32,564 nt of DNA from Thermoplasmata archaeon. Lineage in GTDB: Archaea; Thermoplasmatota; Thermoplasmata; Lutacidiplasmatales; UBA184. Below the pieces are notes generated by a model. It ran no database searches. It was not told the DNA's origin and was given only the letters and a program-made list of their open reading frames with translations. This document shows positions 14,621 through 23,273 of this stretch, piece by piece (the first letter of the stretch is position 1; each line of letters begins with the position of its first letter). The DNA lies in NCBI GenBank assembly GCA_021844945.1, contig JAKBSJ010000003.1, positions 1 to 32,564 of the forward strand. The letters run 5' to 3'. The translations under genes and the position numbers were made by a program.

Positions 14621-16066
14621 ATGCGTCGGGTTCAGCTCTACGACACGATGAGCCGGGAGACCCGGCTATTCCAGCCCCGGTTCCCCCCGCGGGTCGGGAT
14701 GTTCGTCTGCGGTCTAACGCCCTACGACGAGCCGCACTTGGGCCATGGCCGCTTCGCAGTCGTCTTCGACGTCGTCGCGCGAGCCCTTCGTCACTGGGGG
14801 TACCGCGTTTTCTATGTTCAGAACGTCACGAACCTGGACGACAAGGTCATTCGCCGGGCCTCCGAGCTCGGAGCGGACCCGCTCGAGCTTTCCGCCCAGC
14901 ACTTCCGCACGTGGCGACGCATCCAGGCCGCGATGAACATCGAGAGCGTCGACCTCTACCCATTCGCCACCGATTACGTGCCGGAGATCCGGGAACAGAT
15001 CGCGGAGCTCGAGCGTCGGGGTTTCGCCTACCGCGCGGACGACGGGTCCGTCTATTACGACATCCGCCGGTTCCCTGCCTATGGCCGGCTCTCCGGACAA
15101 AAGATCGAATCGCTCCGCGCAGGCGCACGGATTGAGGTCGATCGGCGCAAGCGCTCCCCCGAGGATTTCGTGCTCTGGAAGGCGGCGACCCCGGGCGAGC
15201 CCAGCTGGGAGAGCCCCTGGGGACCGGGACGGCCGGGCTGGCACATCGAAGACACGGCAATCACGGGTCGGCTGCTCGGCCCGCAGTACGACCTGCACGG
15301 AGGAGGTCTCGATCTCATCTTCCCGCACCACGAGGCCGAAATCGCTCAGGCCGAGGGTGCGTCCGGGCTCTCGCCGCTCGTCCAGTACTGGATGCACAAC
15401 GGACTTCTCATGATGTCCGGCGAGAAGATGTCGAAGTCCCTCGGCAACGTCGCGTCGCTCGAGTCCGCGCTGGAGAAGTTCGGCGCCATGCCGCTACGCT
15501 TCTACTATCTCAACGCGCACTACCGCAGCCCGCTCGACTTCACCCCGGGGGAGAGCCTGGAGGCGGCGCGAGAAGCGTACGACCGCCTCCGCGCCCCGTA
15601 CGCGCGGATCGTCGCGGCGAGCCACTCCGCGTCCCCGTCGGGTGAGGAACTCTCAGAGACGCTAGTCGCCGAGAGCGGACGCATTGTCGGAGAAATCGAC
15701 GACGACCTCGCGGACGACTTCCGCACCCGCGAGGCGGTGGCGAAGCTCTTCGTCTGGTCCCGGAAGGTCTTCGAGCTCGAGGATCGGTTCTCGCGGCTCT
15801 CTGTTGGTGCGCTCGAGACGCTCGCCGCTCCGTACGAGTGGGCCGAGAGCGTCCTCGGCCTCTTCGCCGACGTGGATGCGGGGGCCGGCACGTCGCTCGA
15901 TCCGGTCGTCCGTGCCGCGATCGCCGCTCGAGGCCGCGCCCGCACGCGGGGCGATTTTGCGGAGGCCGACCGGATCCGGGATGAACTCGCGGCCGCGGGG
16001 ATTCGACTCGAGGACGGATCCGACGGCACGCGCTGGTCGCTCGAGGCGCCGCGCGGGGCCGGCTGA
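14621..16066 (+). CDS. cysS: Cysteinyl-tRNA synthetase with Asp in place of one zinc-ligand Cys
   Basis: Class I synthetase that charges tRNA-Cys. The 481-residue protein has the HIGH motif as HLGH (39-42), KMSKS (269-273), NVTNLDDK (68-75), LHGGGLDLIFPHHEAE and a C-terminal helical anticodon region with the family ending ADRIRDELAAAGI. In the bacterial enzyme, zinc is held by two Cys, one His and one Glu. Here C30, H236 and E240 are in place, but the segment normally read GWHIEC is GWHIED, so D211 replaces the second cysteine. Since zinc reads the substrate thiol, this is a notable active-site change, perhaps shared by relatives. It starts 3 nt after the gamma-lyase stop, and its TGA shares one base with the next ATG. 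Gene order thus runs from cysteine synthesis to cysteine charging. Confidence 0.95.
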   Translation: MRRVQLYDTMSRETRLFQPRFPPRVGMFVCGLTPYDEPHLGHGRFAVVFDVVARALRHWGYRVFYVQNVTNLDDKVIRRASELGADPLELSAQHFRTWRRIQAAMNIESVDLYPFATDYVPEIREQIAELERRGFAYRADDGSVYYDIRRFPAYGRLSGQKIESLRAGARIEVDRRKRSPEDFVLWKAATPGEPSWESPWGPGRPGWHIEDTAITGRLLGPQYDLHGGGLDLIFPHHEAEIAQAEGASGLSPLVQYWMHNGLLMMSGEKMSKSLGNVASLESALEKFGAMPLRFYYLNAHYRSPLDFTPGESLEAAREAYDRLRAPYARIVAASHSASPSGEELSETLVAESGRIVGEIDDDLADDFRTREAVAKLFVWSRKVFELEDRFSRLSVGALETLAAPYEWAESVLGLFADVDAGAGTSLDPVVRAAIAARGRARTRGDFAEADRIRDELAAAGIRLEDGSDGTRWSLEAPRGAG

Positions 16067-17100
16067 TGCGCGGCTTCGGCTTCGAGGAGCACGGAGGCCC
16101 GGACCGGCTCAAGTACGTCGAGGTCCCGGAACCCACCCCCGGCCCGGGCGAGGTCCGGATCGGGGTGCGAGGGGCCGGGCTCAACCATCTCGATCTCTTC
16201 ACCCTCGCCGGGATCCCGGGAGTCCCGATCGTTCGGCCGCACGTGCTAGGATCCGACGCCAGCGGCATCGTCGACTCGCTCGGATCGGGAGTCGAGAACG
16301 TTCGGGTAGGGGACCGGGTGCTCGTGAACCCGGGATTCTCCGACGGTAGCTGCGAGCAGTGCCTACGGGGCCAAGACTCGCTCTGCCGCAACTACCGGAT
16401 CCTCGGGGAGCACACTCAGGGGAGCGTTGCACCGTTCGTGGTGGTACCTGCGCGAAACGTCCATCCGATTCCCGACGGTCTTGGCTTCCCCGAGGCAGCC
16501 GCGGCCCCGCTCGTTTTCGAGACCGCCTGGCGCGCGCTGGTGACGGTGGGCGAACTCCGGGCCGGGGAGCGGGTCGCGATCGTCGGCGCGGGAGGAGGAA
16601 CTGCAACGGCCGCGCTCCAGATTGCGAAGCTCCGAGGCGCGACCGTCGCGGTCGTATCGAGGTCCGCGGCGAAGGCCGAGCGCGCTCGCTCACTAGGCGC
16701 GGACGCGGGGCTCACGTTCGATGAGAGTCATCCGCTGGATCGGGTTCTGTGGGAGTGGAGCGGCAAGCGCGGCGTCGACCTCATCTTCGACTCGGTGGGT
16801 TCGCCGACGATTGCCCGGTCCCTGCAGGCGATCTCCCGAGGAGGCCGGATCGTCGTCATCGGTGCGACCGCCGGGTCCAAGGCCGAGATCGAGCTGAGGA
16901 CGCTGTTCTGGCGCCAGGCGTCGATCCGGGGCAGCACGATGGCCAGCGCCGGGGAGTTCGCCGCGATGCTGCACGAGCTGACCGAAGGACGGTTGCGGCC
17001 GGTCATCGACTCGGTGCATCCTTTCGAGGGTGCTCGCGCAGCGTTCCTGCGACTTGGGGCCCCGGACCTGTTCGGCAAGGTAGTGGTGAAGCTCCCCTGA
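16066..17100 (+). CDS. Medium-chain dehydrogenase/reductase, quinone-reductase-like
   Basis: NAD(P)H-dependent oxidoreductase of the MDR superfamily, 344 residues: GroES-like N-terminal fold, then a Rossmann domain with VAIVGAGGGTATAALQIAKL (about 168-187) and DLIFDSVGS. The usual catalytic zinc residues are absent: the region normally CH-T-D reads LNHLDLF and the H-E pair reads SD. It therefore resembles zinc-independent quinone or enoyl reductases. A partial structural zinc lobe remains (C-x2-C-x7-C; the first of the usual four cysteines is Asp). The substrate is unknown. Its ATG overlaps the cysS TGA by one base (tgatg), so it is co-transcribed, although a role in cysteine metabolism is only a context guess. 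It is the last high-GC gene before the low-GC surface-protein gene. Confidence 0.88.
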   Translation: MRGFGFEEHGGPDRLKYVEVPEPTPGPGEVRIGVRGAGLNHLDLFTLAGIPGVPIVRPHVLGSDASGIVDSLGSGVENVRVGDRVLVNPGFSDGSCEQCLRGQDSLCRNYRILGEHTQGSVAPFVVVPARNVHPIPDGLGFPEAAAAPLVFETAWRALVTVGELRAGERVAIVGAGGGTATAALQIAKLRGATVAVVSRSAAKAERARSLGADAGLTFDESHPLDRVLWEWSGKRGVDLIFDSVGSPTIARSLQAISRGGRIVVIGATAGSKAEIELRTLFWRQASIRGSTMASAGEFAAMLHELTEGRLRPVIDSVHPFEGARAAFLRLGAPDLFGKVVVKLP

Positions 17101-17113
17101 AGCTAGATGACCC

Positions 17114-20100
17114 GTGTGGAAATCAATGATGGGGCGCGAGCCTTGCCTAGCACAGGGTAACCTCCGGGTCCTGTCGATCGTGGCAAGTGTAATCCTAGCA
17201 ATCATTCTGGTTACCTCCTTCGTGCTTCCGCTACTCGCACCTATCTCGGGAGCGGCCACCACGAGCGTAGGAGGGGGACGAAGGTCCATCGAGGCACCTG
17301 AGGTCGAGGAGGGGTGCACGGCTGAACAGACGCAACCACTAGTAGTCATGGCGGGTGAGACCTGCTGGATCAATGGCACGGGTACCTCCTCGACGTTCTA
17401 CGTCCACGGCAATGTCACGGTCGAACTTGGCGCCACCTTGGTGATTCAGAACGTTACGGTGTCGATTGTCCAGTCAGTCCCTGACTCTGGGACGAGTCTG
17501 AGCGGAAGACTCTCCGAACTCTCGAGACTTTACGATAACGGAAGTGTCAATTTCGTGCGTTCAATCCTAACGACCGATACCAACAACTCGAACCCATACA
17601 TCAAGTTCAACGTGACCGTGACGGGCACGCTATCGCTCTTCGAGTCGAGTTTTGAATTTCCTGGATGGGTGAACCTCGTTGGCTCGAGCGCGGAGCTTCT
17701 CCTAAATCAATCGACTGTAACTTCGAACCCTCTCACAGGCAAAGTGACTCTTCCCAACCCCATCATTCAAGACGCATCATACGCTCCTGACATCCTTGCG
17801 CAGAGTGGCGCGCGAGTCATCGCTCTGGCCAGTTCGTTTGACGATGTGTATGCGGACAACTTTTCAGCGAACGGAGTTCCGGCAGTCCTGCCTATCACGG
17901 ACCCGTCTACTTTCACAATCTCGCCTTCGGATAGCGCTAGTCTCTCGAATTTCCTGGCCCCCGATAGTGCGACGGATCTCATACAGGATTTCCTGAATCC
18001 TGTGAATCTGACAGCGTCGTATCTTGAGTTCAATTATTCTCTGACTGGTTCGCTCACAACCAACATTACGTTCGGGTTCAACGGGGAGAACTTCGACTTG
18101 GGCTTCTTCCCGCTCTCTAGCGGAACGAATTCTATCGCCATTCTTGACCTACCACCCTTGCTACAAGCCGCGATAAGACAGGCTGGGACGAGAGGTCTAC
18201 TTGCCTCTACCGCGTCTTTTGGGAGCTCGACGTCATCGCTTACGGTAGGATTCCTTCAGACAGGTGTAGGCACATCTTCCGCCAGCATCAGCGATCCAAG
18301 GTTCCTCTTCGGTACTGACGTGAGTTACAATCTTACGTTCGAGGGTACGGGCACAACACTGGTGTCTGCTGACTCATCGTTCGGAGTGAATTGGAATTCT
18401 ACATCCCAAGCGGACTCTCGAGGGGCTCCATGGCAGTCGAGCAAGTTGAATCTACTATCCGGCGCCCTCGCTTTATTCGCCAATCTATCGGTTCCCTCTC
18501 GCCCGCCCTCTGGTAGTGCTTCTGTGATTCTGGTAGGCTCCCGGAGTCAGGCCATCACGTATCGATGGGCGGAATTCAGTGCCGCTGGGCCGGGCGGATT
18601 CATAGGGAACGCTACAGTGTCCGCCTTTCCGGCCTCGACCGAGACTAACGCTTCGACGAGTCAAGCAAACAACCTCGAGCAGTTGGACCCAGGGCTTGCT
18701 AGCTACGTCAGCTGGATTTCGGCTCAACTAGGATTCGGAAGCTACGGCAAGACGAGCGCTTCTGGAATTCATCACGGTGAGGCGCTGCTCCTACTGGCCG
18801 CTGACCAGATGGCCCCCGGCGGGAGCCCGGTCTTCCTAGGCAACTACACCGTACTGGTGGACCCTGCGATTGTCGGAGTCGCGGCCGAGGCACTCATTTG
18901 TAACGTCACGCCGTATCCGGAGGATCTGGACCCGCCTTCTATCGATGTTATACCTCCCACCTATTTCCCTGACTACTCGAGTGAGCTTTCGATAGTGGCC
19001 GATACATACCTCATTGAAGGCATGAAATCAGCGAACGCGAGCATAGGTGACAAGGTCGTCTCTCACGTAGAGGTTACGAATTTTGGCCCTGCAGCCTCAT
19101 GGAATCTCTCCGCTTCATTGGAACTCGCTGACCCAAACATAGGTTTACTATCGGAGGTGGCGTCCACTGGAGTCTTAGCGATTTCGCTTCAATCCTTGGA
19201 ATCGTATACTATAGTAGAGAGTTGGACAATCACCCAGGCGACGGTCGGTTTACACGGAGCTGAGAGTGTCTCACTAGGCCAGACCGTCGAGTGGGACGGC
19301 GGATCGGCGTTCAAAAATGGCGGGAGTGCGTTCACTTCGACTTCTTTCGTGATTGAACCATCGAAGATAGCTATCAGTAATATTGCTGGGCCGCCAAGTG
19401 CCCTCTACCCATCGAGAAACTACACGGTCAACGGAACCCTGACCTTTAATGGGACCGGCTCTGCTCTCATCAGACTCTCGGCCGTTCCGAGTTTTGTAAA
19501 CGCAACGGTTGTTGCCCTGGGCTCTACTCTCGCCGCAGACGGTCCGTTCTCACTTGTGTTCGGTCACGTTGGGTCAAAGCTCACCCCCGGGACTTCCTAC
19601 AACTTGACCCTTCAAGCGACCTACAACAACGGGAGCTCTTCTGAGTACATCTTGCCAGGAACATTCTCAGAGGCGCCAAGTTCTCTCAATATTTCTTCAG
19701 TACGGTTCTTAGTTAGTGGGCTTGAGGTCGAGTCAGTAAGAATAGGACAATCTCTCGAATTGAGCGCCCTTATCACTAATCAGGGAGCCGCCGTGGTCTC
19801 AAACATCTCGGGAAGTGTCGGGTTAAGCGACAGTGCCACTAACCTTAACCGAGTGGTTTCTGTGATTCCGTTCACTGTCGTCGACATCTTTGCCGATGCA
19901 ACCCTCCTCCTAGAGACTAACTGGACAGTTAATCAGACGGTAGTTGGACTCCATGGACTCGAGACGGTGAATCTTACACTTACCGTCGAGTGGAATGGGG
20001 GGTCGGGTTTCGCCAATGGAGGAGCAGTGTCCCTTGCCACTCCCTTCACCATACTTCCATCGACCATCAGCGTCGTAGAAGTGACGTCTCCACCCGCAAC

Positions 20101-21586
20101 TCTCTATCCGAACCGCAACTACACAATATCTGGAGCCGTCGCCTTCAATGGTACGGGGAACGCGGAAGTTTCCATCTTGGCCCAGGCACAGGAGACAGGC
20201 CGAGTTTCCGTGCTCCTGGCCAAGGCAGCGTCCGATAACTCGACGTTCGATTTGCTCCTTGTTGCCCCGGGTTCCTTCCTTGTCGCAGGGGTCTCGTACA
20301 ATCTCGTCGCTGAGGCGACTTTTAACACAGTTACCTCTTCGGAGTTTGTTCTGAATGGCTCATTCTCCGAGCCAGTCGCTTCACTGGTAGCGGCGTCGAT
20401 TGAGTGCATCTCGGATGGATCCAGTACGGATTCTGTTCGAATTGGCCAAACGATCGGCATAGAAGCGACGTTCTCGAATTCAGGCGTTGCTTATGTCCAG
20501 AACGTGACGGAGACAATTCTCGTGGTCGACGCGTCACTCGATCTAACGGGTGAAATACTCTCGATCACTTATCTTGGGGTATCTATCCCCAACGATGGCA
20601 ATTTGACGGTCTTCGCGAACTGGACAGTGACGCAAACCGAGATTGGTCTCCATGGCTTCTTCAATGCCACAGTCGAGATCGAGGTTGGTTGGAACGGCGG
20701 GGTAGGACAGCCAAACGGAGGATGGGTAACCGAAAGCCGACCCCTCGAAATCCAGCCCTCGAACATCCTAGTGGAGAACGTGACCGCGCCGCCGAGCATT
20801 CTCTCTCGTACGCAGAGCTACACAACTATCGGATCAATCTCCTTCAACGGCACCGGCTCTGCCACCATCACGCTCCTCGCGATACCTGAAGGCAGCGGGT
20901 CGCCGATTGAAGTCACAACCGCCCAGACCTCGAACCGCTCGTTCGTCCTCACCTACGGGTCTCTCGGCAGCCTCCTTACTCAAGGAGTTCGCTACGACCT
21001 CTTCGTCAAGGCGTCGTTCAACAACGCGACCTCTCCGCCCTATGCGATTCCGGGGACAGTTTCCCTAGCACCCTTGCCCCCACCCAATGTTTCGATTCCG
21101 TGGGGGGTATTTGCGATCGTGGCGTTAGCACTCGTCGGTATCACTTCTGCAATCTTCGTTACCCGTCGCGCCCGGTCCCGCGCAGTTGAGTGCGGAGAGT
21201 GCGGATCGATCCTGCCTAAGGCCGCAGAGACTTGCCCGATTTGCGGAACACTCTTCGATTACGGTGAGGTGCGATGTTCCCAGTGCGGCGAGGACGTACC
21301 GGCCAACGCCGCGGCATGCCCGACGTGCCATCGGGCTCCGGCGAACCGTCCGGGTCGGCCAGGATCGTTGTCGGACCGAGAGTCATACCACGAACACATC
21401 GAGCAGTTCCGTGCGGCAGCGCACGGTGACCTCGGAGACGACTTTCCGGAGCCCTCCTTCTGGGAGTGGTGGCGTCAACAGCCGGCGTACCAAAGTTACC
21501 GGGACTGGCTCGAAGGACGACCTCCTCGCCCGCCGGGCGCGGATGCGATGGACAAAGATCCGCTCGGTCTTGGAGATGGGCGGTAG
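17114..21586 (+). CDS. Giant surface protein: signal/anchor, three 233-aa repeats, membrane span, two cytoplasmic zinc ribbons
   Basis: A 1,490-residue protein of no family I can name. Order: N-terminal signal or anchor (about 18-46); a unique beta-rich ectodomain with many N-x-S/T sequons (about 50-630), opening with YVHGNVTVELGATLVI; three tandem repeats in which the S/R-I-G landmark falls at G645, G878 and G1111, exactly 233 residues apart, each holding a CARDB-like part (GLHG...VEWNGG) and a second Ig-like part (PP-x2-L...NYT...FNGTG). A membrane span follows (about 1330-1352), then two zinc ribbons (C1360/C1363/C1374/C1377 and C1388/C1391/C1402/C1405) and an acidic-aromatic tail (FWEWWRQQP). 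The start is GTG 17114, or ATG 17126 or 17129; no clear TATA box, and it may read through from the MDR gene 13 nt upstream. DNA for the ectodomain is far less GC-rich than its neighbours, but the cytoplasmic tail matches the host. Likely a cell-surface or adhesion protein with an internal signalling tail. Confidence 0.85.
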   Translation: MWKSMMGREPCLAQGNLRVLSIVASVILAIILVTSFVLPLLAPISGAATTSVGGGRRSIEAPEVEEGCTAEQTQPLVVMAGETCWINGTGTSSTFYVHGNVTVELGATLVIQNVTVSIVQSVPDSGTSLSGRLSELSRLYDNGSVNFVRSILTTDTNNSNPYIKFNVTVTGTLSLFESSFEFPGWVNLVGSSAELLLNQSTVTSNPLTGKVTLPNPIIQDASYAPDILAQSGARVIALASSFDDVYADNFSANGVPAVLPITDPSTFTISPSDSASLSNFLAPDSATDLIQDFLNPVNLTASYLEFNYSLTGSLTTNITFGFNGENFDLGFFPLSSGTNSIAILDLPPLLQAAIRQAGTRGLLASTASFGSSTSSLTVGFLQTGVGTSSASISDPRFLFGTDVSYNLTFEGTGTTLVSADSSFGVNWNSTSQADSRGAPWQSSKLNLLSGALALFANLSVPSRPPSGSASVILVGSRSQAITYRWAEFSAAGPGGFIGNATVSAFPASTETNASTSQANNLEQLDPGLASYVSWISAQLGFGSYGKTSASGIHHGEALLLLAADQMAPGGSPVFLGNYTVLVDPAIVGVAAEALICNVTPYPEDLDPPSIDVIPPTYFPDYSSELSIVADTYLIEGMKSANASIGDKVVSHVEVTNFGPAASWNLSASLELADPNIGLLSEVASTGVLAISLQSLESYTIVESWTITQATVGLHGAESVSLGQTVEWDGGSAFKNGGSAFTSTSFVIEPSKIAISNIAGPPSALYPSRNYTVNGTLTFNGTGSALIRLSAVPSFVNATVVALGSTLAADGPFSLVFGHVGSKLTPGTSYNLTLQATYNNGSSSEYILPGTFSEAPSSLNISSVRFLVSGLEVESVRIGQSLELSALITNQGAAVVSNISGSVGLSDSATNLNRVVSVIPFTVVDIFADATLLLETNWTVNQTVVGLHGLETVNLTLTVEWNGGSGFANGGAVSLATPFTILPSTISVVEVTSPPATLYPNRNYTISGAVAFNGTGNAEVSILAQAQETGRVSVLLAKAASDNSTFDLLLVAPGSFLVAGVSYNLVAEATFNTVTSSEFVLNGSFSEPVASLVAASIECISDGSSTDSVRIGQTIGIEATFSNSGVAYVQNVTETILVVDASLDLTGEILSITYLGVSIPNDGNLTVFANWTVTQTEIGLHGFFNATVEIEVGWNGGVGQPNGGWVTESRPLEIQPSNILVENVTAPPSILSRTQSYTTIGSISFNGTGSATITLLAIPEGSGSPIEVTTAQTSNRSFVLTYGSLGSLLTQGVRYDLFVKASFNNATSPPYAIPGTVSLAPLPPPNVSIPWGVFAIVALALVGITSAIFVTRRARSRAVECGECGSILPKAAETCPICGTLFDYGEVRCSQCGEDVPANAAACPTCHRAPANRPGRPGSLSDRESYHEHIEQFRAAAHGDLGDDFPEPSFWEWWRQQPAYQSYRDWLEGRPPRPPGADAMDKDPLGLGDGR
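19004..21085 (+). repeat. Three tandem ~699-bp coding repeats in the surface-protein gene
   Basis: Units of about 233 codons start near 19004, 19703 and 20402. Corresponding glycine codons lie at 19046, 19745 and 20444, a constant step of 699 nt. Protein similarity is clear (GLHG, W-x-GG, FNGTG blocks) while the nucleotide sequences have diverged, so the duplication is old. Confidence 0.8.
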
Positions 21587-21641
21587 GGTCGCGAGACCGA
21601 CCAACCCAAATAGGCCGCCCGCGTCCGCGAGCGGGTAAGGC

Positions 21642-22874
21642 ATGTCGGGAGACCTATCACGAGGCCAGCAGAAGGTTGCGTGGGCACGCTCCCACATGCC
21701 CGTGCTTGAGGGGATCCGCCGTAGGTTCGAGGCGGAGCGACCGTTCGAGAACCTCGTGGTGTCGATGGTCCTTCACGTCGAGGCGAAGACGGCGGCGCTA
21801 GCTCTCACAATGCGCGCCGGCGGAGCCGAGGTACACCTCGCCGCCGGCAACCCGCTTTCCACCGACGACGACGCCGTCGCCGCGCTCCGGGCCGAAGAAA
21901 TCGACACCCGCGCCGTGAAAGGTGAATCTACGGCGGACTACCGTGCGGCGATCCTCGCAATGCGGGACGCGAACCCCCATGTCGTCATCGACGACGGCGC
22001 CGACCTCGTCGCACTGATCCATTCCGACCCGAAGGGCGTGAACCGCTTGCGCGGCTCGACCGAGGAGACGACCACAGGGGTCACCCGATTGCGCGCTCTC
22101 GAGAACGAAGGGAAGCTGCGGTTCGCCGCGATCGACGTCAACGACGCGGAAATGAAGCACCTGTTCGACAACCGCTACGGAACCGGCCAATCCACGATCG
22201 ACGGGATTTCGGCGGCGACGAACCTTCTCATCGCAGGGAAGGTCGCAGTGGTGGCCGGATATGGCTGGTGCGGGCGCGGCGTCGCATCGAGATTGAAGGG
22301 AATGGGCGCCGACGTGATTGTTACCGAGGTCGATCCGGTCTGCGCGCTCGAGGCGCGGATGGACGGTTACCGTGTGATGCCGATGCTCGACGCCGTGCCC
22401 CAGGCCAATATCATCGTCACCGTCACCGGTACGACGGGCGTGGTCCGAAGCGAGCACTTTCGCGTGATCAAGGACGGCTGCATCCTCGCGAATTCCGGGC
22501 ACTTCGATGTCGAGGTCGCCCGCAATGAGCTCGAGGGGATGAGCGTGGGCCACCACACCGTACGACCGAACGTGGACCAGTACGATCTCCCGGACGGGCG
22601 CAGAGTGTACCTTTTGGGGGAGGGCCGCCTGATCAACCTCGCTGCCGGTCAGGGCCATCCCGTGGAGATCATGGATCTATCGTTCGCGTTGCAGGCGTTG
22701 AGCGCGGAGCACATCGCGAAGCATGGGCTGTCGATGGCCCATCGGGTACACCCGGTGCCCCGCGAGATCGACCGGGCGGTCGCCCAAGCTGCTCTGGTCG
22801 CCTTCGGGGTGGCGATCGACGTGCCGACCGAGGCGCAACGGCAATATCGACAGAGTTGGGATTCCGGAACATGA
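21642..22874 (+). CDS. ahcY: S-adenosylhomocysteine hydrolase
   Basis: NAD-dependent hydrolase that splits S-adenosylhomocysteine into adenosine and homocysteine, removing the inhibitor of SAM-dependent methyltransferases. In 410 residues: HVEAKTAALA (45-54), EETTTGV (141-147), the NAD Rossmann turn VVAGYGWCGRG (about 204-214), ANSGHFDVE and the C-terminal HRVHPVPREID tail. Some archaeal homologues prefer S-inosylhomocysteine, so substrate preference is open. The length is the shorter archaeal form. The ATG at 21642 lies about 32 nt after a caaatagg box (21607-21614). The stop overlaps the gcvH ATG by 4 nt (atga). It feeds homocysteine to the cystathionine beta-synthase encoded at 12 kb. Confidence 0.96.
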   Translation: MSGDLSRGQQKVAWARSHMPVLEGIRRRFEAERPFENLVVSMVLHVEAKTAALALTMRAGGAEVHLAAGNPLSTDDDAVAALRAEEIDTRAVKGESTADYRAAILAMRDANPHVVIDDGADLVALIHSDPKGVNRLRGSTEETTTGVTRLRALENEGKLRFAAIDVNDAEMKHLFDNRYGTGQSTIDGISAATNLLIAGKVAVVAGYGWCGRGVASRLKGMGADVIVTEVDPVCALEARMDGYRVMPMLDAVPQANIIVTVTGTTGVVRSEHFRVIKDGCILANSGHFDVEVARNELEGMSVGHHTVRPNVDQYDLPDGRRVYLLGEGRLINLAAGQGHPVEIMDLSFALQALSAEHIAKHGLSMAHRVHPVPREIDRAVAQAALVAFGVAIDVPTEAQRQYRQSWDSGT

Positions 22875-23269
22875 GCGAAGTTACGCTGCCAGGGGACCTA
22901 GCCTACACGAAAACGCATGAGTGGGTTCGCGTCGAGGGGAATGTCGCGACGATCGGAATAACCGACCACGCGCAGTCCCAGCTCACGGACATCGTGTTCG
23001 TCGACCTCCCGACCGTCGGGAAGGAGACGAAGGCGGGCACCTCGGCTCTCGTCCTCGAATCGGTGAAAACGGTCACGGATGTCTATGCCCCGGGCAATGG
23101 GACGGTCAGCGAAGTGAACTCGGAGCTCAAGAGCCATCCGGAGTGGATCAACCAGGACCCCTACGGCAAGGGCTGGCTGTTCAAAGTCCTCCTTACCGAG
23201 CCGATCCCGGCGGGAAGTCTTCTCACGGCGGAGGCCTACCGCGCTCTGATCGAGAGCGGTACGCACTGA
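22871..23269 (+). CDS. gcvH: Glycine cleavage system H-like lipoyl protein
   Basis: Lipoyl-carrying swinging-arm protein, 132 residues. GDLAYTKTHEWVRVEG (8-23) is the family N-terminus, and the lipoylated lysine is K66 in LESVKTVTDVYAP; normal variants read ESVKAASD. The C-terminal half (NQDPYGKGWLFKV) is also typical. In the complete glycine cleavage system it shuttles the aminomethyl group between GcvP, GcvT and the dihydrolipoyl dehydrogenase, none of which lies in this window. The start is ATG 22871, sharing atga with the ahcY stop; the frame is open 15 nt further up, but that would lie inside ahcY. Coupling to ahcY suggests a one-carbon context, though lone H-like proteins can serve other lipoyl enzymes. 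It ends 4 nt before the stop of the convergent fatty-acid oxidation gene. Confidence 0.94.
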   Translation: MSEVTLPGDLAYTKTHEWVRVEGNVATIGITDHAQSQLTDIVFVDLPTVGKETKAGTSALVLESVKTVTDVYAPGNGTVSEVNSELKSHPEWINQDPYGKGWLFKVLLTEPIPAGSLLTAEAYRALIESGTH

Positions 23270-23273
23270 GCAC

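Noticed and set aside
19004-21085. The tandem repeats as a CRISPR or other DNA-level repeat array
   Set aside because: The period is 699 nt, in frame, and the similarity is at the protein level; no short conserved repeats with spacers.
17100-21640. The low-GC block as an integrated mobile element
   Set aside because: No integrase, transposase, tRNA junction or terminal repeat was seen; only one gene is affected and its 3' end has host-like GC.
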